DNA of 64,000 nucleotides from Sedimentitalea sp039941015 (lineage in GTDB: Bacteria; Pseudomonadota; Alphaproteobacteria; Rhodobacterales; Rhodobacteraceae). The position numbers and the translations under genes were made by a program. The stretch lies in the NCBI RefSeq assembly GCF_039941015.1, contig NZ_JBDVFI010000094.1; one strand, written 5' to 3'. Below, one piece after another: positions 36,674-46,266 of the stretch. The notes under the pieces were generated by a model. It was not told the DNA's origin. It did no database searches and was given only the letters and a program-made list of their open reading frames with translations. The number at the start of each line of letters is the position of its first letter. Positions within the stretch are counted from its first letter, which is position 1.

Positions 36674-37732
36674 ATGGAGATGCTCATTGAACAGTTGGGG
36701 GATGCGGGGGCTTTGGCGCTTGCCGGGATGGTTGTTGGTCTCTTGTTTGGTATCACGGCTCAGAAATCCCGATTCTGCTTGCGGGCCGCGACCGTCGAAG
36801 TTTCTGAGGGTAAACCGGGGCCACGTCTGGCTGTTTGGTTGATTGCATTCACATCCGCGCTGACGCTCGTTCAAGGGTTTGTCTCATTTGAAGTTTTGGA
36901 CCTGTCCGAAACGCGCGCGATCGCTTCGACGGGCAGCATCAGCGGGGCATTGATCGGCGGAGTGATGTTCGGTATCGGAATGGTTCTGTCGCGCGGATGT
37001 GCGTCGCGTTTGCTGGTTCTGGCGTCGTGCGGCAACTTGCGGGCGCTGGTGACAGGGCTGATCCTGACATTGCTGGCACAGGCGGCCTATACAGGCGTGC
37101 TAAGCCCGGCCCGAGAGAATCTCGCCGATATCTGGACGGTTTCCGGTGGGGCGACGCGCGACTTATCGAGCATACTGGGTTTGACGTCCGGGACCTATGC
37201 TGTCGTGGCAGCAATGGGGCTGTTGTTGGCAATCGCATTTGCGGCACACCAGAGCCTTACCCTAACAAGGATAACGGCGGCCGCAGGCGTAGGCGTGGCC
37301 GTGGCGCTCGGCTGGTTGGTGACATTCGCGATCGCTCAAGCGTCGTTTGAGGTCGTGCCTGTTTCGTCGATCACGTTTACTGGCCCGGCCACTGATACTT
37401 TGATGGCACTGGTCGCCGAGCGTAACGTTGTTCTGTCTTTTGGTATCGGCCTTGTCCCAGGTGTGGCAATCGGGGCTGCGACATCAGCCGTTGCGTCGGG
37501 GGAGTGGAGGATTGAAAGGTTCGGCGCGGACACTCCAATGGAACGCTACCTCATTGGCGCTGTTCTGATGGGTTTCGGCGCGATGCTGGCAGGGGGATGC
37601 GCTGTCGGTGCCGGTCTCTCCGGTGGATCTGCGTTGTCCCTGACCGCATGGCTCGCTGTGTTCTCGATGTGGGTCGGGGCGATTGCTACGCATTGGCTTG
37701 CGGTCCGAAGGCCATTCGTTCAGCGAACCTGA
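36674..37732 (+). CDS. YeeE/YedE family transporter, copy 2
   Basis: This 352-residue membrane protein is a second YeeE/YedE-type sulfur-anion transporter. The conserved cysteines are in KSRFCLRAATVE, LSRGCASRLL and AGGCAVGAGL. It differs from the copy at 24249 throughout, so it is not a recent duplication. Its place at the end of the sox operon suggests thiosulfate or sulfite movement across the inner membrane linked to Sox activity. A GAGGTGAGAG site precedes the ATG. Confidence 0.82.
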   Translation: MEMLIEQLGDAGALALAGMVVGLLFGITAQKSRFCLRAATVEVSEGKPGPRLAVWLIAFTSALTLVQGFVSFEVLDLSETRAIASTGSISGALIGGVMFGIGMVLSRGCASRLLVLASCGNLRALVTGLILTLLAQAAYTGVLSPARENLADIWTVSGGATRDLSSILGLTSGTYAVVAAMGLLLAIAFAAHQSLTLTRITAAAGVGVAVALGWLVTFAIAQASFEVVPVSSITFTGPATDTLMALVAERNVVLSFGIGLVPGVAIGAATSAVASGEWRIERFGADTPMERYLIGAVLMGFGAMLAGGCAVGAGLSGGSALSLTAWLAVFSMWVGAIATHWLAVRRPFVQRT

Positions 37733-37733
37733 C

Positions 37734-38678
37734 TTACTCAAATTCCATCTGTTCAAAGACCCGCCCGGCGTTTTTTGTTGCGAGCTCTTCAAACGTATCT
37801 AAATGGGCATAAGGCGACTGATCGACATAGTAGGCTTCGGCCAGATCGCCACCGGCGTCCATATGTTCCTGAACCTTGCCACGCAGGTACACAAGATAGT
37901 CACGTGTGTATCGGCGAACCTGATTCATGTTCGTGGGATGGCCATGCCCCGGGATGACATAGGTGGCCCCCAAGGGTTCAAATTCGTTGTCCCAAGTCAC
38001 AAGCCAATCTGCAGTATAGGTATCTTGAAAGATCGGCAGCATACGTTCGTGAAACGCCATGTCACCGGCGATGACGAGACTTTGATTGGGCAGCCATATC
38101 GAAATATCACCCGGGCTGTGGGCAGGTCCAAGATATTTTGCTTCGATCCGATACTCGCCCATCTCGACCACATATTCATCGTCAAACGTTTCGGTGGGAC
38201 CCACAAGAAACGTTCCCTTTGCCTTGTCCTGATTGTACCTCTGCATTCCTGCCAGAAGCTGAGGGCCGTATTCTTCGATTTCCGCTGCCGCATCTGTATG
38301 GGCCACGATGGGAACGCCAAGCTCGGCCCAGTAAGCATTGCCCAGAACCGCGTGTCCCTGACCGTTCTCGTTAAAGACAAGTTTGACAGGCTGATCGGTG
38401 ATCGACTGAATTTCCTGGTGAAGGGCTTTGGCGAGAACATAGGCGGCACCACCATTCACCACGACGACACCCTCTCCGGTTACGATAAAGCTCAGGTTGT
38501 TGTTATGGCCCGAGTTTTCATAGGTGGGCGGCGCTGTCGCGCCAACAGCCGTATAGACGCCGGGAATGTACTCAACCGGTTTTGAATACAGCACACTCTG
38601 CGGGTATTGGTCGGCGATGTCTTCGCTGGCGCAGACGGGCAGGGCAAAGGTGGCAGCCATCAAAACCGGTCGTATCAT
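37734..38678 (-). CDS. SoxH-like metallo-beta-lactamase-fold protein with altered metal motif
   Basis: This 314-residue exported protein has a signal peptide ending near PVCASE. The metallo-beta-lactamase fold is indicated by VYTAVG, a GPAHSPGD segment, LVIAGDMAFHE and VIPGHGHPT. The motif that is normally HxHxDH reads NENGQGHAVLGN (residues 103-114), so most of the first zinc ligands are replaced. It may bind one metal or none. Family relatives occur at the ends of sox clusters (SoxH). It overlaps the upstream hydrolase gene by ATGA and converges on the second transporter gene. Confidence 0.72.
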   Translation of the reverse strand: MIRPVLMAATFALPVCASEDIADQYPQSVLYSKPVEYIPGVYTAVGATAPPTYENSGHNNNLSFIVTGEGVVVVNGGAAYVLAKALHQEIQSITDQPVKLVFNENGQGHAVLGNAYWAELGVPIVAHTDAAAEIEEYGPQLLAGMQRYNQDKAKGTFLVGPTETFDDEYVVEMGEYRIEAKYLGPAHSPGDISIWLPNQSLVIAGDMAFHERMLPIFQDTYTADWLVTWDNEFEPLGATYVIPGHGHPTNMNQVRRYTRDYLVYLRGKVQEHMDAGGDLAEAYYVDQSPYAHLDTFEELATKNAGRVFEQMEFE

Positions 38679-39604
38679 AGTGGCTCTCCAATAAATCGAT
38701 AGGCGGAACCGGTCTTTTCTACTTGGCCAAACCCGCCGTCGGGCAGATGGAACCCAACGATTTTCATTTGCTCATGAGAAACTTGATCCAGGAGCGATTT
38801 GCGCGCGATAGCTGCCGTATCAGGGTCTTGGTCCGTGCCACTGTGCCAATCAGGGCGTTCGAACGCGACATGTGGGTTGCCGAGCGCATCTCCCACGACC
38901 ATCACGACATCGCTGCCATTTCGAATTTCAAACGCCATATGACCGGGCGTGTGCCCATAACTTGCCCGCGCGGCTATACCGGGGAGGATTTCTTGCCCGT
39001 CGTCAAAGAATTCAACTTTGTCTTCGATCACTTGCATGCGCCGCTTAGCACCGACTGCGAATGCGGCGCGATCAGCACCAATCGAGTCCACTGTCGCGGG
39101 GTTCCACCAAAAATCCCACTCTTTGCGACCAAAGTGATGCGATGCATTGGGAAAAAGCGGATCATCAAAGTCGTCCAGTACACCCCAGATGTGATCAGGG
39201 TGTGCATGGGTAAAGACAACATGTGTTATTTCGTCTGGAGACAACTCAATGGCATCAAGCGAGTCAACAAGCTTGCCCGAAGTCGCCATAAAGTCCGGTC
39301 CGGCGCCCGCATCGAACAACACTGTGTTTTCCCCATCACGGTACAGCGCGAGGTTACATTCCGGCTCGTATCTGATCAGATCTGCACCGTAACGGGTCAT
39401 CAGTTCTTCGAGTTCTCTCTGCGGCATCGCCCCAAAGACCATTTCAGGCGGCAACGACAAATTCCCGTCCGATAGCGTCGTGATCTGCGCCGCTGCCCCG
39501 ATCTGCAGGTTTGCAAGCAATGGTTTAGACTGCGCGCCAAGTGCCGCCAGACATGCGCCGTGATACAGGAAGGCGCGCCGGGTAAAAGGTTGCTCTCTGT
39601 TCAT
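38675..39604 (-). CDS. Tat-exported metallo-beta-lactamase-fold hydrolase
   Basis: This 309-residue protein has a twin-arginine-like signal (FTRRAFLYHGACLAALG). The canonical zinc motif FTHAHPDHIWG, a later YGHTPGHMAFE and VGDALGN are all present, so the two-metal site looks intact. It is periplasmic by prediction. The substrate is unknown; its pairing with the SoxH-like gene and its position next to sox genes suggest a sulfur compound. The two genes form a minus-strand pair overlapping by 4 bases. Confidence 0.77.
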   Translation of the reverse strand: MNREQPFTRRAFLYHGACLAALGAQSKPLLANLQIGAAAQITTLSDGNLSLPPEMVFGAMPQRELEELMTRYGADLIRYEPECNLALYRDGENTVLFDAGAGPDFMATSGKLVDSLDAIELSPDEITHVVFTHAHPDHIWGVLDDFDDPLFPNASHHFGRKEWDFWWNPATVDSIGADRAAFAVGAKRRMQVIEDKVEFFDDGQEILPGIAARASYGHTPGHMAFEIRNGSDVVMVVGDALGNPHVAFERPDWHSGTDQDPDTAAIARKSLLDQVSHEQMKIVGFHLPDGGFGQVEKTGSAYRFIGEPL

Positions 39605-40021
39605 TCACAATCATTAAGATGAATGTATTAATTTGTAAACGGATAATGCCTGCCAAACGAGGCAGCGCAGCAAATAGGGTGGGCGGCGACATCCACGAGG
39701 GTGCCTCAACGACGTCCTGCTGGCGTTTGTCCAACGGGATGTGAAATGCAAAAACAGAGATACATCACTCGGGACCTAGCCCAATGCCACCACGGTTTGG
39801 CAACCGATCCCAGTCACTGATCAGATGAGGGGACGTTGTTAAGCAGTCAGCCGACAGAGTCGCAGGTCGTCTCAGTGGGTTCTGACCTGCGTTTGACGAT
39901 GTGCTTTGATGTCACATTCATCAACATCTTGATGCGACCCGTGTTTGTCCCAGCAAAGTGCAAGGGGAAACAGGCGCAGTTCTCTCATGGCTAATAGATA
40001 TGATTATTCAGGGTGTATCTC
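39605..40021. other. Intergenic region between the hydrolase pair and tRNA-Gly
   Basis: No convincing gene was found in these 417 bases. The part next to 39604 is AT-rich and should hold the promoter of the hydrolase pair. A perfect 8-base inverted repeat, CGCAGGTC at 39861-39868 and GACCTGCG at 39884-39891, could form a stem of unknown role. Confidence 0.5.
39861..39891. repeat. Inverted repeat, possible stem-loop
   Basis: The arms CGCAGGTC and GACCTGCG pair perfectly around a 15-base loop. Only three T follow, so it is a poor intrinsic terminator on the plus strand. Confidence 0.3.
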
Positions 40022-40095
40022 TGGAGCGGGCGGCGAGAATCGAACTCGCGTCATTAGCTTGGAAGGCTAAGGTCTTACCACTACACAACGCCCGC
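40022..40095 (-). tRNA. tRNA-Gly (anticodon TCC)
   Basis: The minus strand folds as a complete tRNA. The acceptor arms GCGGGCG and CGCCCGC pair, the D arm contains AGTGGTAAGA, the anticodon loop is CTTCCAA with anticodon TCC, and the T arm is GAGTTCGATTCTC. The CCA end is encoded at 40024-40022, after discriminator T. TCC reads GGA and GGG glycine codons. The IS110 transposase gene lies upstream of it. Confidence 0.95.
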
Positions 40096-40552
40096 TCTAT
40101 AGTTTCAGCAGGTAATCCATTGGAAAACCAACGTCAAGTCAAGACCAGGTTCGGGAAGCTGAATCCCTATGATTGGCTGTTACTCGTTTGTCCCTAGGTT
40201 CGATCTCTATCGGCGGAGTCAATTTCTTTTCTTAGTATCAGAGGAGTACGATCCGCCCATAGGGGCTGCTTCTCTATCGCGGCCTATGTCAAGAGTGGGT
40301 TTATCATGTCATGTTATGTTCCTTTAAGCTATTGATCTGCCTAGCCGATGTGCCGTCACGGAGCTCGTGCTTCTCTTCGAGGTCGGCGTGTGGCTGCCTC
40401 ATGATGGGGTAAGAAGAATGGAGTGGTTCAATCTTTGAGGCGCCCTTGCTGCAAACGCAGCAGGATCTGCAGCCACTGCGAACTCGCCCCACCCGTCGTC
40501 CCCGTGAGGACATCATTCTGCCGAGGCAGATCTCGGGACCAGAGCGTGTTTG
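40096..40552. other. Intergenic region between tRNA-Gly and IS110 transposase
   Basis: I see no supported gene in these 457 bases. The part beyond about 40430 probably belongs to the non-coding end of the IS110 element. The remainder should carry the tRNA promoter. Confidence 0.4.
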
Positions 40553-41590
40553 TCAGGCCGCCTTTACAGCGCTGTTGCTCCAGCGGAAGTCGGTGCCATC
40601 AATCCACATGCGGTGGAGAATGACAGCAATGCGTCTGGCAAGTGCTACGGTCGCGCGCCGCATGCCGCGTCGCTGTGCAACCCGCATGGCCCAAGCCTTG
40701 AGCCATGACCAATTTTTGGAACGAGTCAGCATCGATTGTGCCGCCTCATAGAGCATGCTCCGCAGCATGGCGTCACCGCATTTGGAGATACCGCCGTCAT
40801 AGTCGATCTCGCCGGACTGGTATCGCTTGGGCGTCAGACCGGCATGTGCGCCGACATCCCGGGAATGCACAAAGCGGTGCGGTTGATCGATCGAGGCTTG
40901 GTAGGTCAGTGCAACAACCGGACCGACCCCTGGGACTGTCATGAACCGTCGACACACCGGATCGTCGCGCACCATATTGAGTAACATCTTGTGAAGGGTT
41001 GCCAATTGCTGGCGCATCACCTGCCGAACCGTCAGCAGAGGATCGACGATTGCGGCCAGTCTGGGGAGACTTTCAACCAACTCGCGGATCCGCATGTCGT
41101 AGTTCTTTGTGCTAACAACACCGACCTTCAGGCCGAAGTTGCGTAGCGTGCCGCGCATGTCACACTCGATGTCGAGCAATTTGCGTTGGAGCAGCTTGCG
41201 ACTGGTCAGCAGCATCCTTTGTTCCTGAGCGGCCAGCGTCTTGACATGCACCGGCTTGAACAATCCCACGCGCATCATCTGGGCGATCCCGCGGGCGTCA
41301 TTGCGATCACTCTTGTTGATCTGCTGGGCCTTGAGCAGCGCTTTCATATGCCGTGTCTCGACGCATATGACAGGCAGGTCCGCCTCGGTCAGCCCGTTCA
41401 CCAGCCATTGCGACAATGGTCCTGCCTCAATCCCGACCCGGGCACAATCACCGCCAATCGAGGTCAGCAGAGCAGCTATGTCATCCGGCTCAGTTGGGAC
41501 TTTGCGCTCGCAGATCACCTTACCGACTTCATCGACAACGCACACCGCTGTTTCTTGTACCGAAACGTCCAATCCTACAAAATGTGCCAT
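40553..41590 (-). CDS. IS110-family transposase
   Basis: This 345-residue transposase has the IS110/IS116/IS902 layout. The N-terminal DEDD RuvC-like domain shows GLDVSVQETAVCVVD, GIEAGP and SDRNDARGIAQ. The C-terminal Transposase_20 domain shows MTVPGVGPVVAL and HAGLTPKRYQSGE. It appears full length and uninterrupted, so the element may be active. IS110 elements lack clear inverted repeats, so I could not define exact ends. It lies between tRNA-Gly and the phosphatase gene. Confidence 0.92.
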   Translation of the reverse strand: MAHFVGLDVSVQETAVCVVDEVGKVICERKVPTEPDDIAALLTSIGGDCARVGIEAGPLSQWLVNGLTEADLPVICVETRHMKALLKAQQINKSDRNDARGIAQMMRVGLFKPVHVKTLAAQEQRMLLTSRKLLQRKLLDIECDMRGTLRNFGLKVGVVSTKNYDMRIRELVESLPRLAAIVDPLLTVRQVMRQQLATLHKMLLNMVRDDPVCRRFMTVPGVGPVVALTYQASIDQPHRFVHSRDVGAHAGLTPKRYQSGEIDYDGGISKCGDAMLRSMLYEAAQSMLTRSKNWSWLKAWAMRVAQRRGMRRATVALARRIAVILHRMWIDGTDFRWSNSAVKAA

Positions 41591-41911
41591 ATCGCCATTC
41601 CTTCCTTGATGCTCAAGGTCAGGATGACCCCGATCACATCATCTTAAATGAAGGGGCTGCAACCCAAATACGACATTCGAAATCGCAGCCGCCGCGATAC
41701 ACCATCTTTGGTATTCTGTGACATGGTGATTTACACGGGCGTCAGAGCTAATGGTGCGGAGTTTCCTGCAATACCGACCATCCCAGAAAGACGATGATGC
41801 GCTGCGATTCACAGGTCTAATTAACTCGGCTTCGCTTATTGTGTCTAATGTCCGCATTCTAAATGGATCAAGTCGCGCGCGAGGTCATGACTTGTCTTTC
41901 AGCAGATATGG
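41591..41911. other. Intergenic region beside the IS110 element
   Basis: These 321 bases hold no supported gene. The part nearest 41591 is likely the IS110 leader, which in this family can encode a guide RNA beside the transposase. I could not outline such an RNA by eye. Confidence 0.35.
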
Positions 41912-42703
41912 CTATGGAACTTGGCCATCGCTCCGCAAGAATGTCACTCCATCGTCGATCACCGCTGCCGTAAGCGTCCCTGTTGCATAGGCGCCGGTGT
42001 CAACGGAAATTCTCCCGTTCTTGATGGCCGGTTGGTCGACGATGGTGTGACCGTGCACGACCCATTGGGAGTCTTGCCGGGCCACTCTCAGAAAGTCCGG
42101 GTGGCCCCAGATACAGGAGGCGTTGTCCTGCGTTCCCATTGGGCGACCGGGATCGGCACCGGCGTGTACGAAATGGACGTTTCTGAATTGCAGGCGCGCG
42201 GGGAGGTCTTGTAACCATTCTGCCATTTCTCGCCCGAGCGAAGCTCGGAATTTCATGGCGGCGTCTTCGAGCGCGTTTTGCCGGGACAGTTCCGACAGCC
42301 CGGTCAGTCCGAAACTGGCGAGCGTTTGCAGTCCGCCATTTCGCAACCAAAACGGTCCGTTCCGTACGGGGTTATCGAGGAAGCGCAACGCCATGTCTTC
42401 GTGATTTCCCTTCAGGGCAAATACCGTTTGGGGATTGTCTTCCTGCAACGAAAAAATACGCTCAAGGACCGTCCGGCTGTTAGGGCCGCGGTCGATCATG
42501 TCCCCCAGAAAGACAACCCGCTCACAGTCATTCTGGCGCAATACTGCGTCAAGCTGTTGGGCACAGCCGTGCACGTCGCCGATGGCTAATATTCTCACAC
42601 CCGGTTTGGGGGGTGGGAACGTGTCGTCATCATTCCTATGCGAGAACAGCCGCCTGAGATAGTTCAGCGGGCGCGCCTTCAAACTAGGTGAAAACTTCGA
42701 CAC
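41912..42703 (-). CDS. PP1-type metallophosphoesterase (serine/threonine phosphatase-like)
   Basis: This 263-residue enzyme starts at GTG 42703; no stronger start is visible. The PPP-family signatures are AIGDVHGC, FLGDMIDRGPNS and LKGNHEDMAL, followed by histidines in VHAGADP and VVHGHTI. These form the two-metal phosphatase site. It could dephosphorylate proteins or a small phosphorylated compound such as a dinucleoside polyphosphate. It lies beside the tyrosine-kinase polysaccharide genes, but a functional link is only suggestive. Confidence 0.85.
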   Translation of the reverse strand: MSKFSPSLKARPLNYLRRLFSHRNDDDTFPPPKPGVRILAIGDVHGCAQQLDAVLRQNDCERVVFLGDMIDRGPNSRTVLERIFSLQEDNPQTVFALKGNHEDMALRFLDNPVRNGPFWLRNGGLQTLASFGLTGLSELSRQNALEDAAMKFRASLGREMAEWLQDLPARLQFRNVHFVHAGADPGRPMGTQDNASCIWGHPDFLRVARQDSQWVVHGHTIVDQPAIKNGRISVDTGAYATGTLTAAVIDDGVTFLRSDGQVP

Positions 42704-42800
42704 GATTCAAGGCCATTCGTAGCTAATTAATGTCGTGACGGTGACAGGACCGTGCATGGATTAATAGACTTCATCGCATGCAGAAGCCAAATGCGACGGG

Positions 42801-44135
42801 CTACTCACGCGCCTGATTGATGAGAACCTCAAGGAAATCATTGGGCCTTAGTTGGGTTTGTCCAGTTGCCTCGATGGTTTCCAGACCGTTTGGACCCTCA
42901 CGAAGGATGCGGAAACTTGGTTCTGTCGCGTTGATCGCGTCGGCCCGTGCCGCGCCAAGGTGGTTCACTGAAACCCGCGAGAGTGCATTTTCCATTTCCA
43001 GCGTGGTTTGCGCGATGGCAAGTTCTTCGCGGACCTGAACCAGTTCCAGCAACGCTCTTTCGCCTCTGTCCGTTGTTGCGAACCGCCGTTCCCGTTCGAT
43101 TTCAGCCAGTCGGGCACGCCCTTGGTATATCGATTGCTCAAGGTCGATCACCGTCACTTCGATACTGGCCTGCGTGGATTGGATCGCAAGCAGTCGATCG
43201 GTCCGAACCAACCCGCGTTCGGCCAGTTGGTCCAGATCATCCGCGGCAGCGGCAACCACACCCAACCGCTCCTTTTGCGTTGTCAGTTTCCGTTCGTTGG
43301 ACGCGAGTTCAGTACGTAGAAGGTCTTCGAGCTCGTCGAGCGCGGCCAGGTCTTCCAGATACCGCTGTCGGGCAAGGTCGAACGCTTGATTTTCAAGCTG
43401 TATGATTTTGGCGGCATTAGGATGCGCGCCTTGGCTTAGGGAGCCCGGATAAGTGACAACGTCCGCCCCTGACTGTTCCGCCTCAAGCCGCGCAGATCGT
43501 GCCTCAAGACGCAGGATGCCTTCCTCTAGCATGAGGTTGTTGAACTTGCCTTCGAACAAATCGCGTTCCACCGCATAGGTTTGCTCGTCAGCGGATTTGA
43601 GACCACCCGCGAGAGCCAGCGCCTGTAAGGCAAGCGCCCCGGGGGGCAGTGTGTAGGCCCCTGACAGCTCAACTTGCCCTGCAACATAGACAGGGGCGTA
43701 TTGTTCGACCGAAACCGCAACACCCGGCAGTTCGATCAAGCCAAAGGCACGGCCGAGTTCTTTGGCCAATTGCTCTGAGAGCTCGCCAACGGCCAAACCC
43801 TGTGCCGTGATTGGGCCGACAAAGGCAATGTTGACCCTGCCGCTGGAATCGATCTGGTAAGTGCCCGAAACCTTCTCCAAGGGAGGCAGCACATCGACCT
43901 GCGCCAGCCTGTCTACGACGTCAATTCGCAGCACATCGTTGCGCGATAGCGCGTAATCGGAAACGGTTTGCGCCATGAGAACTGATGACGAAACAAGCCA
44001 GAATGATGCCGTCAGGGCGACAGCTCGGAGAACTGACAGGGGTTCAATAGACAAACGCAAGAACCAATCCTTTTCATTTTGACAGGGCATCTGAATGTCG
44101 CGCAGTCGCGACGTGTCTGTTGACAGTCCGCACAT
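42801..44135 (-). CDS. Polysaccharide export protein (Wza/ExoF type)
   Basis: From ATG 44135 this encodes 444 residues; the frame is open to 44192 but would overlap the upstream gene, whose stop is at 44137. A hydrophobic segment ending LMAQ is a likely signal. Next comes the polysaccharide export (Poly_export) domain (ALSRNDVLRIDVVDRL, YQIDSSGRVNIAFVGPI) and a SLBB-like part (VYVAGQVELSGAYTLPPG). A long coiled-coil region (about residues 190-400) is typical of ExoF/GumB relatives. It should form the periplasmic or outer-membrane conduit for exopolysaccharide made with the neighbouring kinase. Confidence 0.85.
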   Translation of the reverse strand: MCGLSTDTSRLRDIQMPCQNEKDWFLRLSIEPLSVLRAVALTASFWLVSSSVLMAQTVSDYALSRNDVLRIDVVDRLAQVDVLPPLEKVSGTYQIDSSGRVNIAFVGPITAQGLAVGELSEQLAKELGRAFGLIELPGVAVSVEQYAPVYVAGQVELSGAYTLPPGALALQALALAGGLKSADEQTYAVERDLFEGKFNNLMLEEGILRLEARSARLEAEQSGADVVTYPGSLSQGAHPNAAKIIQLENQAFDLARQRYLEDLAALDELEDLLRTELASNERKLTTQKERLGVVAAAADDLDQLAERGLVRTDRLLAIQSTQASIEVTVIDLEQSIYQGRARLAEIERERRFATTDRGERALLELVQVREELAIAQTTLEMENALSRVSVNHLGAARADAINATEPSFRILREGPNGLETIEATGQTQLRPNDFLEVLINQARE

Positions 44136-44136
44136 G

Positions 44137-46266
44137 TCAGTTCTTGAAATATGACGTGCCACGGCCGTTTGTCGCGCCGTAGGGGTTATCATAGCCGTAT
44201 CGGCGCATTCCTTTGCCGTCGAGCATCGACATGATCAACCCGGAGACAGGATAGCCAAGGCTTTCGAATTTTTTGATACCATCCTGAACCTGCTGCTGCG
44301 ACGTGCTGTTCCAGCGCACGACGAACAGGATGGTGTCGGCAATCCGTGCTAGAATGCGCGCATCTGTCACCAGCAGGACAGGAGGCGTATCGATGACGAT
44401 GGTGTCATATTGCTGCAGGGCTTCCTCGATGAAGGTGGGAAACCACTGTTTGGCAAAATAGTCGGGGATATTCGAAATCCCTGCACCACCGGGCACAAAA
44501 TCGAGGTTGTGGATGGTTTCCGGGATCACGGCGTCGCGCCAGTCGAGGTCTTCTTTCACGGCTTCGGTCAGCGTGCGTTCCGACGGGTTCACACCCAGAT
44601 AGCTGGCAAGCCCACCGCGACGGGTATCCGCATCTACCAACAAGATCTTGCCACCCAATTCGGACATTTGGTGGGCCAGAGCCAGACTGATACCAGATTT
44701 TCCTTCTCCGCTAAGAGAAGAGGACACAAGTATAACGCGCGGCCGAGTATCTGAGTTTGACATAAGCACGGAGGTCCGAAGGTTTCTGAAGGCCTCAGCA
44801 ATGGCAGACGTCGGGTTCTCGCGCAGGTATTTGAAGAATTGTGACCGATTGCGGGTCCGAATTCTGGGAACCTCTCCAAGGACGGCTTTGCCGGTGAACG
44901 CTTCGAGCTCGGTTGACGTGTGAAACCCACCTGCCAGAGACACTGCCCTGCTGATGCAGAACGCGGCGCTCAACAGGAAACCTGCCAGTCCGGCCACCGC
45001 CAGAATCAGCGAAACGCGCGGTAATGCGGCGTCGGTTGGCGCGACCGCATAGGACAGCACCCGGCTGTCCGCCTGCTGGATGCCCTGTTGGGCCGACGTT
45101 TCTTTCATTCGATTGAGAAAGTACTCGTAAAGCAGTCGGCTGGCCTGAGCCTCGCGCATGAGCTGGTCTAGTATGATAAGATCGGCAGATTGCTCGTCGA
45201 TGCGGTGCTGTAGCGCGTTTGCAGTCGTGTCGAGCGTCGCAACGTCCTGTGTTGTTTGATTCAGGGCTTGTGCGGATTGCTCACGAAGACGGCTGGCAAC
45301 CGCATCGAAATTTGTCCTTTGTTCCGGGCTCAATGGCCCGTCGGCCTCGCTCAGGATGCGCATCAAAGTAGCATCCCGCGTCAGCTCCGCCAGTTCAGCA
45401 TCCAATGCCGTGGCCAGATTACCATCATAAGCGCGCTGGTCCGCAAGTTCCGCGCGAGCAGCATCAAGACGGGCGCGTACTTCCTTTTGCTGCCGGTCCA
45501 ACAATGCCAGCGCCTCGGCGTCGATCAGATCGGTCTTGGACCGAAACGTCCTGACGGCAGTTTCACTTCTCTCAAGCTCGACCTGCAACTCACCAACTCT
45601 TTTGGTCAACCAGTCGGTTGCCTGATTTGCAGCGTCGAATTTGACTTGCAGCTGATCCGAAATGTAGACTTCGGCAAATGTATTGGCGATCAATGCGGCC
45701 TTTTCTGCCGATCCGCTAAGGATCGAGACATGAAAGACCAGGCTGCCGCTGACATTCTGCACCGACTGCCGTTTGAGCAGTTCGCCGACGACCGCCTCGC
45801 GGACCTGAGCTTCGGTTGCCGGGAGCATCTCTGTGGTGTTCGGACGGGGTATGACGCTGCGGGCCACGGACACCAGTTTGTCCAAAACAGAGGGGGGCCG
45901 CAGCGCCACATTGAATTCCGGATCCTCAATCAGGTTCAGCGAGTCGACGACTTTGGCGGCCAATCCCCGGCTGCGCAGAACCTCAACCTCGGTTGTCACA
46001 GTAGAACTGTCAGGCGGCAGGCCACTGATGACACCCTGCAAATCGACCACCTGTTCTTCGCGGGCCTCAAGCACCAAGGTTGCGACAGACTTGTAGATTG
46101 GCGTCGCGACATAGAAAACATAGGCTGCACCCAGAACCAGCGCGACTAGCGTGCTCGCCAGTAGTGTATGGCGGCCTCGCCAGAGGGTGCTGGTCAGTTC
46201 GGCCAGTTGTCTGGTCCCATCTTCCGAGATGGAATGTTGTCGTGAGGGGGTATTGTGCAAACTCAT
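44137..46266 (-). CDS. Polysaccharide co-polymerase and BY-kinase (Wzc/ExoP type)
   Basis: From ATG 46266 this encodes 709 residues; upstream open frame to 46392 lacks family character. The Wzz chain-length domain has two membrane helices (near residues 38-58 and 425-445) flanking a long periplasmic coiled coil. The cytoplasmic kinase has Walker A SLSGEGKSG (about residue 520), Walker A' ILLVDADTRRGG and Walker B DTIVIDTPPVLL. A C-terminal tyrosine cluster (RRYGYDNPYG) is followed by one more Tyr. It controls polymerisation and export of exopolysaccharide through autophosphorylation. One base separates it from the export gene. Confidence 0.9.
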   Translation of the reverse strand: MSLHNTPSRQHSISEDGTRQLAELTSTLWRGRHTLLASTLVALVLGAAYVFYVATPIYKSVATLVLEAREEQVVDLQGVISGLPPDSSTVTTEVEVLRSRGLAAKVVDSLNLIEDPEFNVALRPPSVLDKLVSVARSVIPRPNTTEMLPATEAQVREAVVGELLKRQSVQNVSGSLVFHVSILSGSAEKAALIANTFAEVYISDQLQVKFDAANQATDWLTKRVGELQVELERSETAVRTFRSKTDLIDAEALALLDRQQKEVRARLDAARAELADQRAYDGNLATALDAELAELTRDATLMRILSEADGPLSPEQRTNFDAVASRLREQSAQALNQTTQDVATLDTTANALQHRIDEQSADLIILDQLMREAQASRLLYEYFLNRMKETSAQQGIQQADSRVLSYAVAPTDAALPRVSLILAVAGLAGFLLSAAFCISRAVSLAGGFHTSTELEAFTGKAVLGEVPRIRTRNRSQFFKYLRENPTSAIAEAFRNLRTSVLMSNSDTRPRVILVSSSLSGEGKSGISLALAHQMSELGGKILLVDADTRRGGLASYLGVNPSERTLTEAVKEDLDWRDAVIPETIHNLDFVPGGAGISNIPDYFAKQWFPTFIEEALQQYDTIVIDTPPVLLVTDARILARIADTILFVVRWNSTSQQQVQDGIKKFESLGYPVSGLIMSMLDGKGMRRYGYDNPYGATNGRGTSYFKN

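Noticed and set aside
39601..39609. TCATTCACA, partly matching the soxV/soxB word
   Set aside because: It contains the start codon of the hydrolase gene (CAT at 39602-39604 on plus), so the match is probably coincidental.
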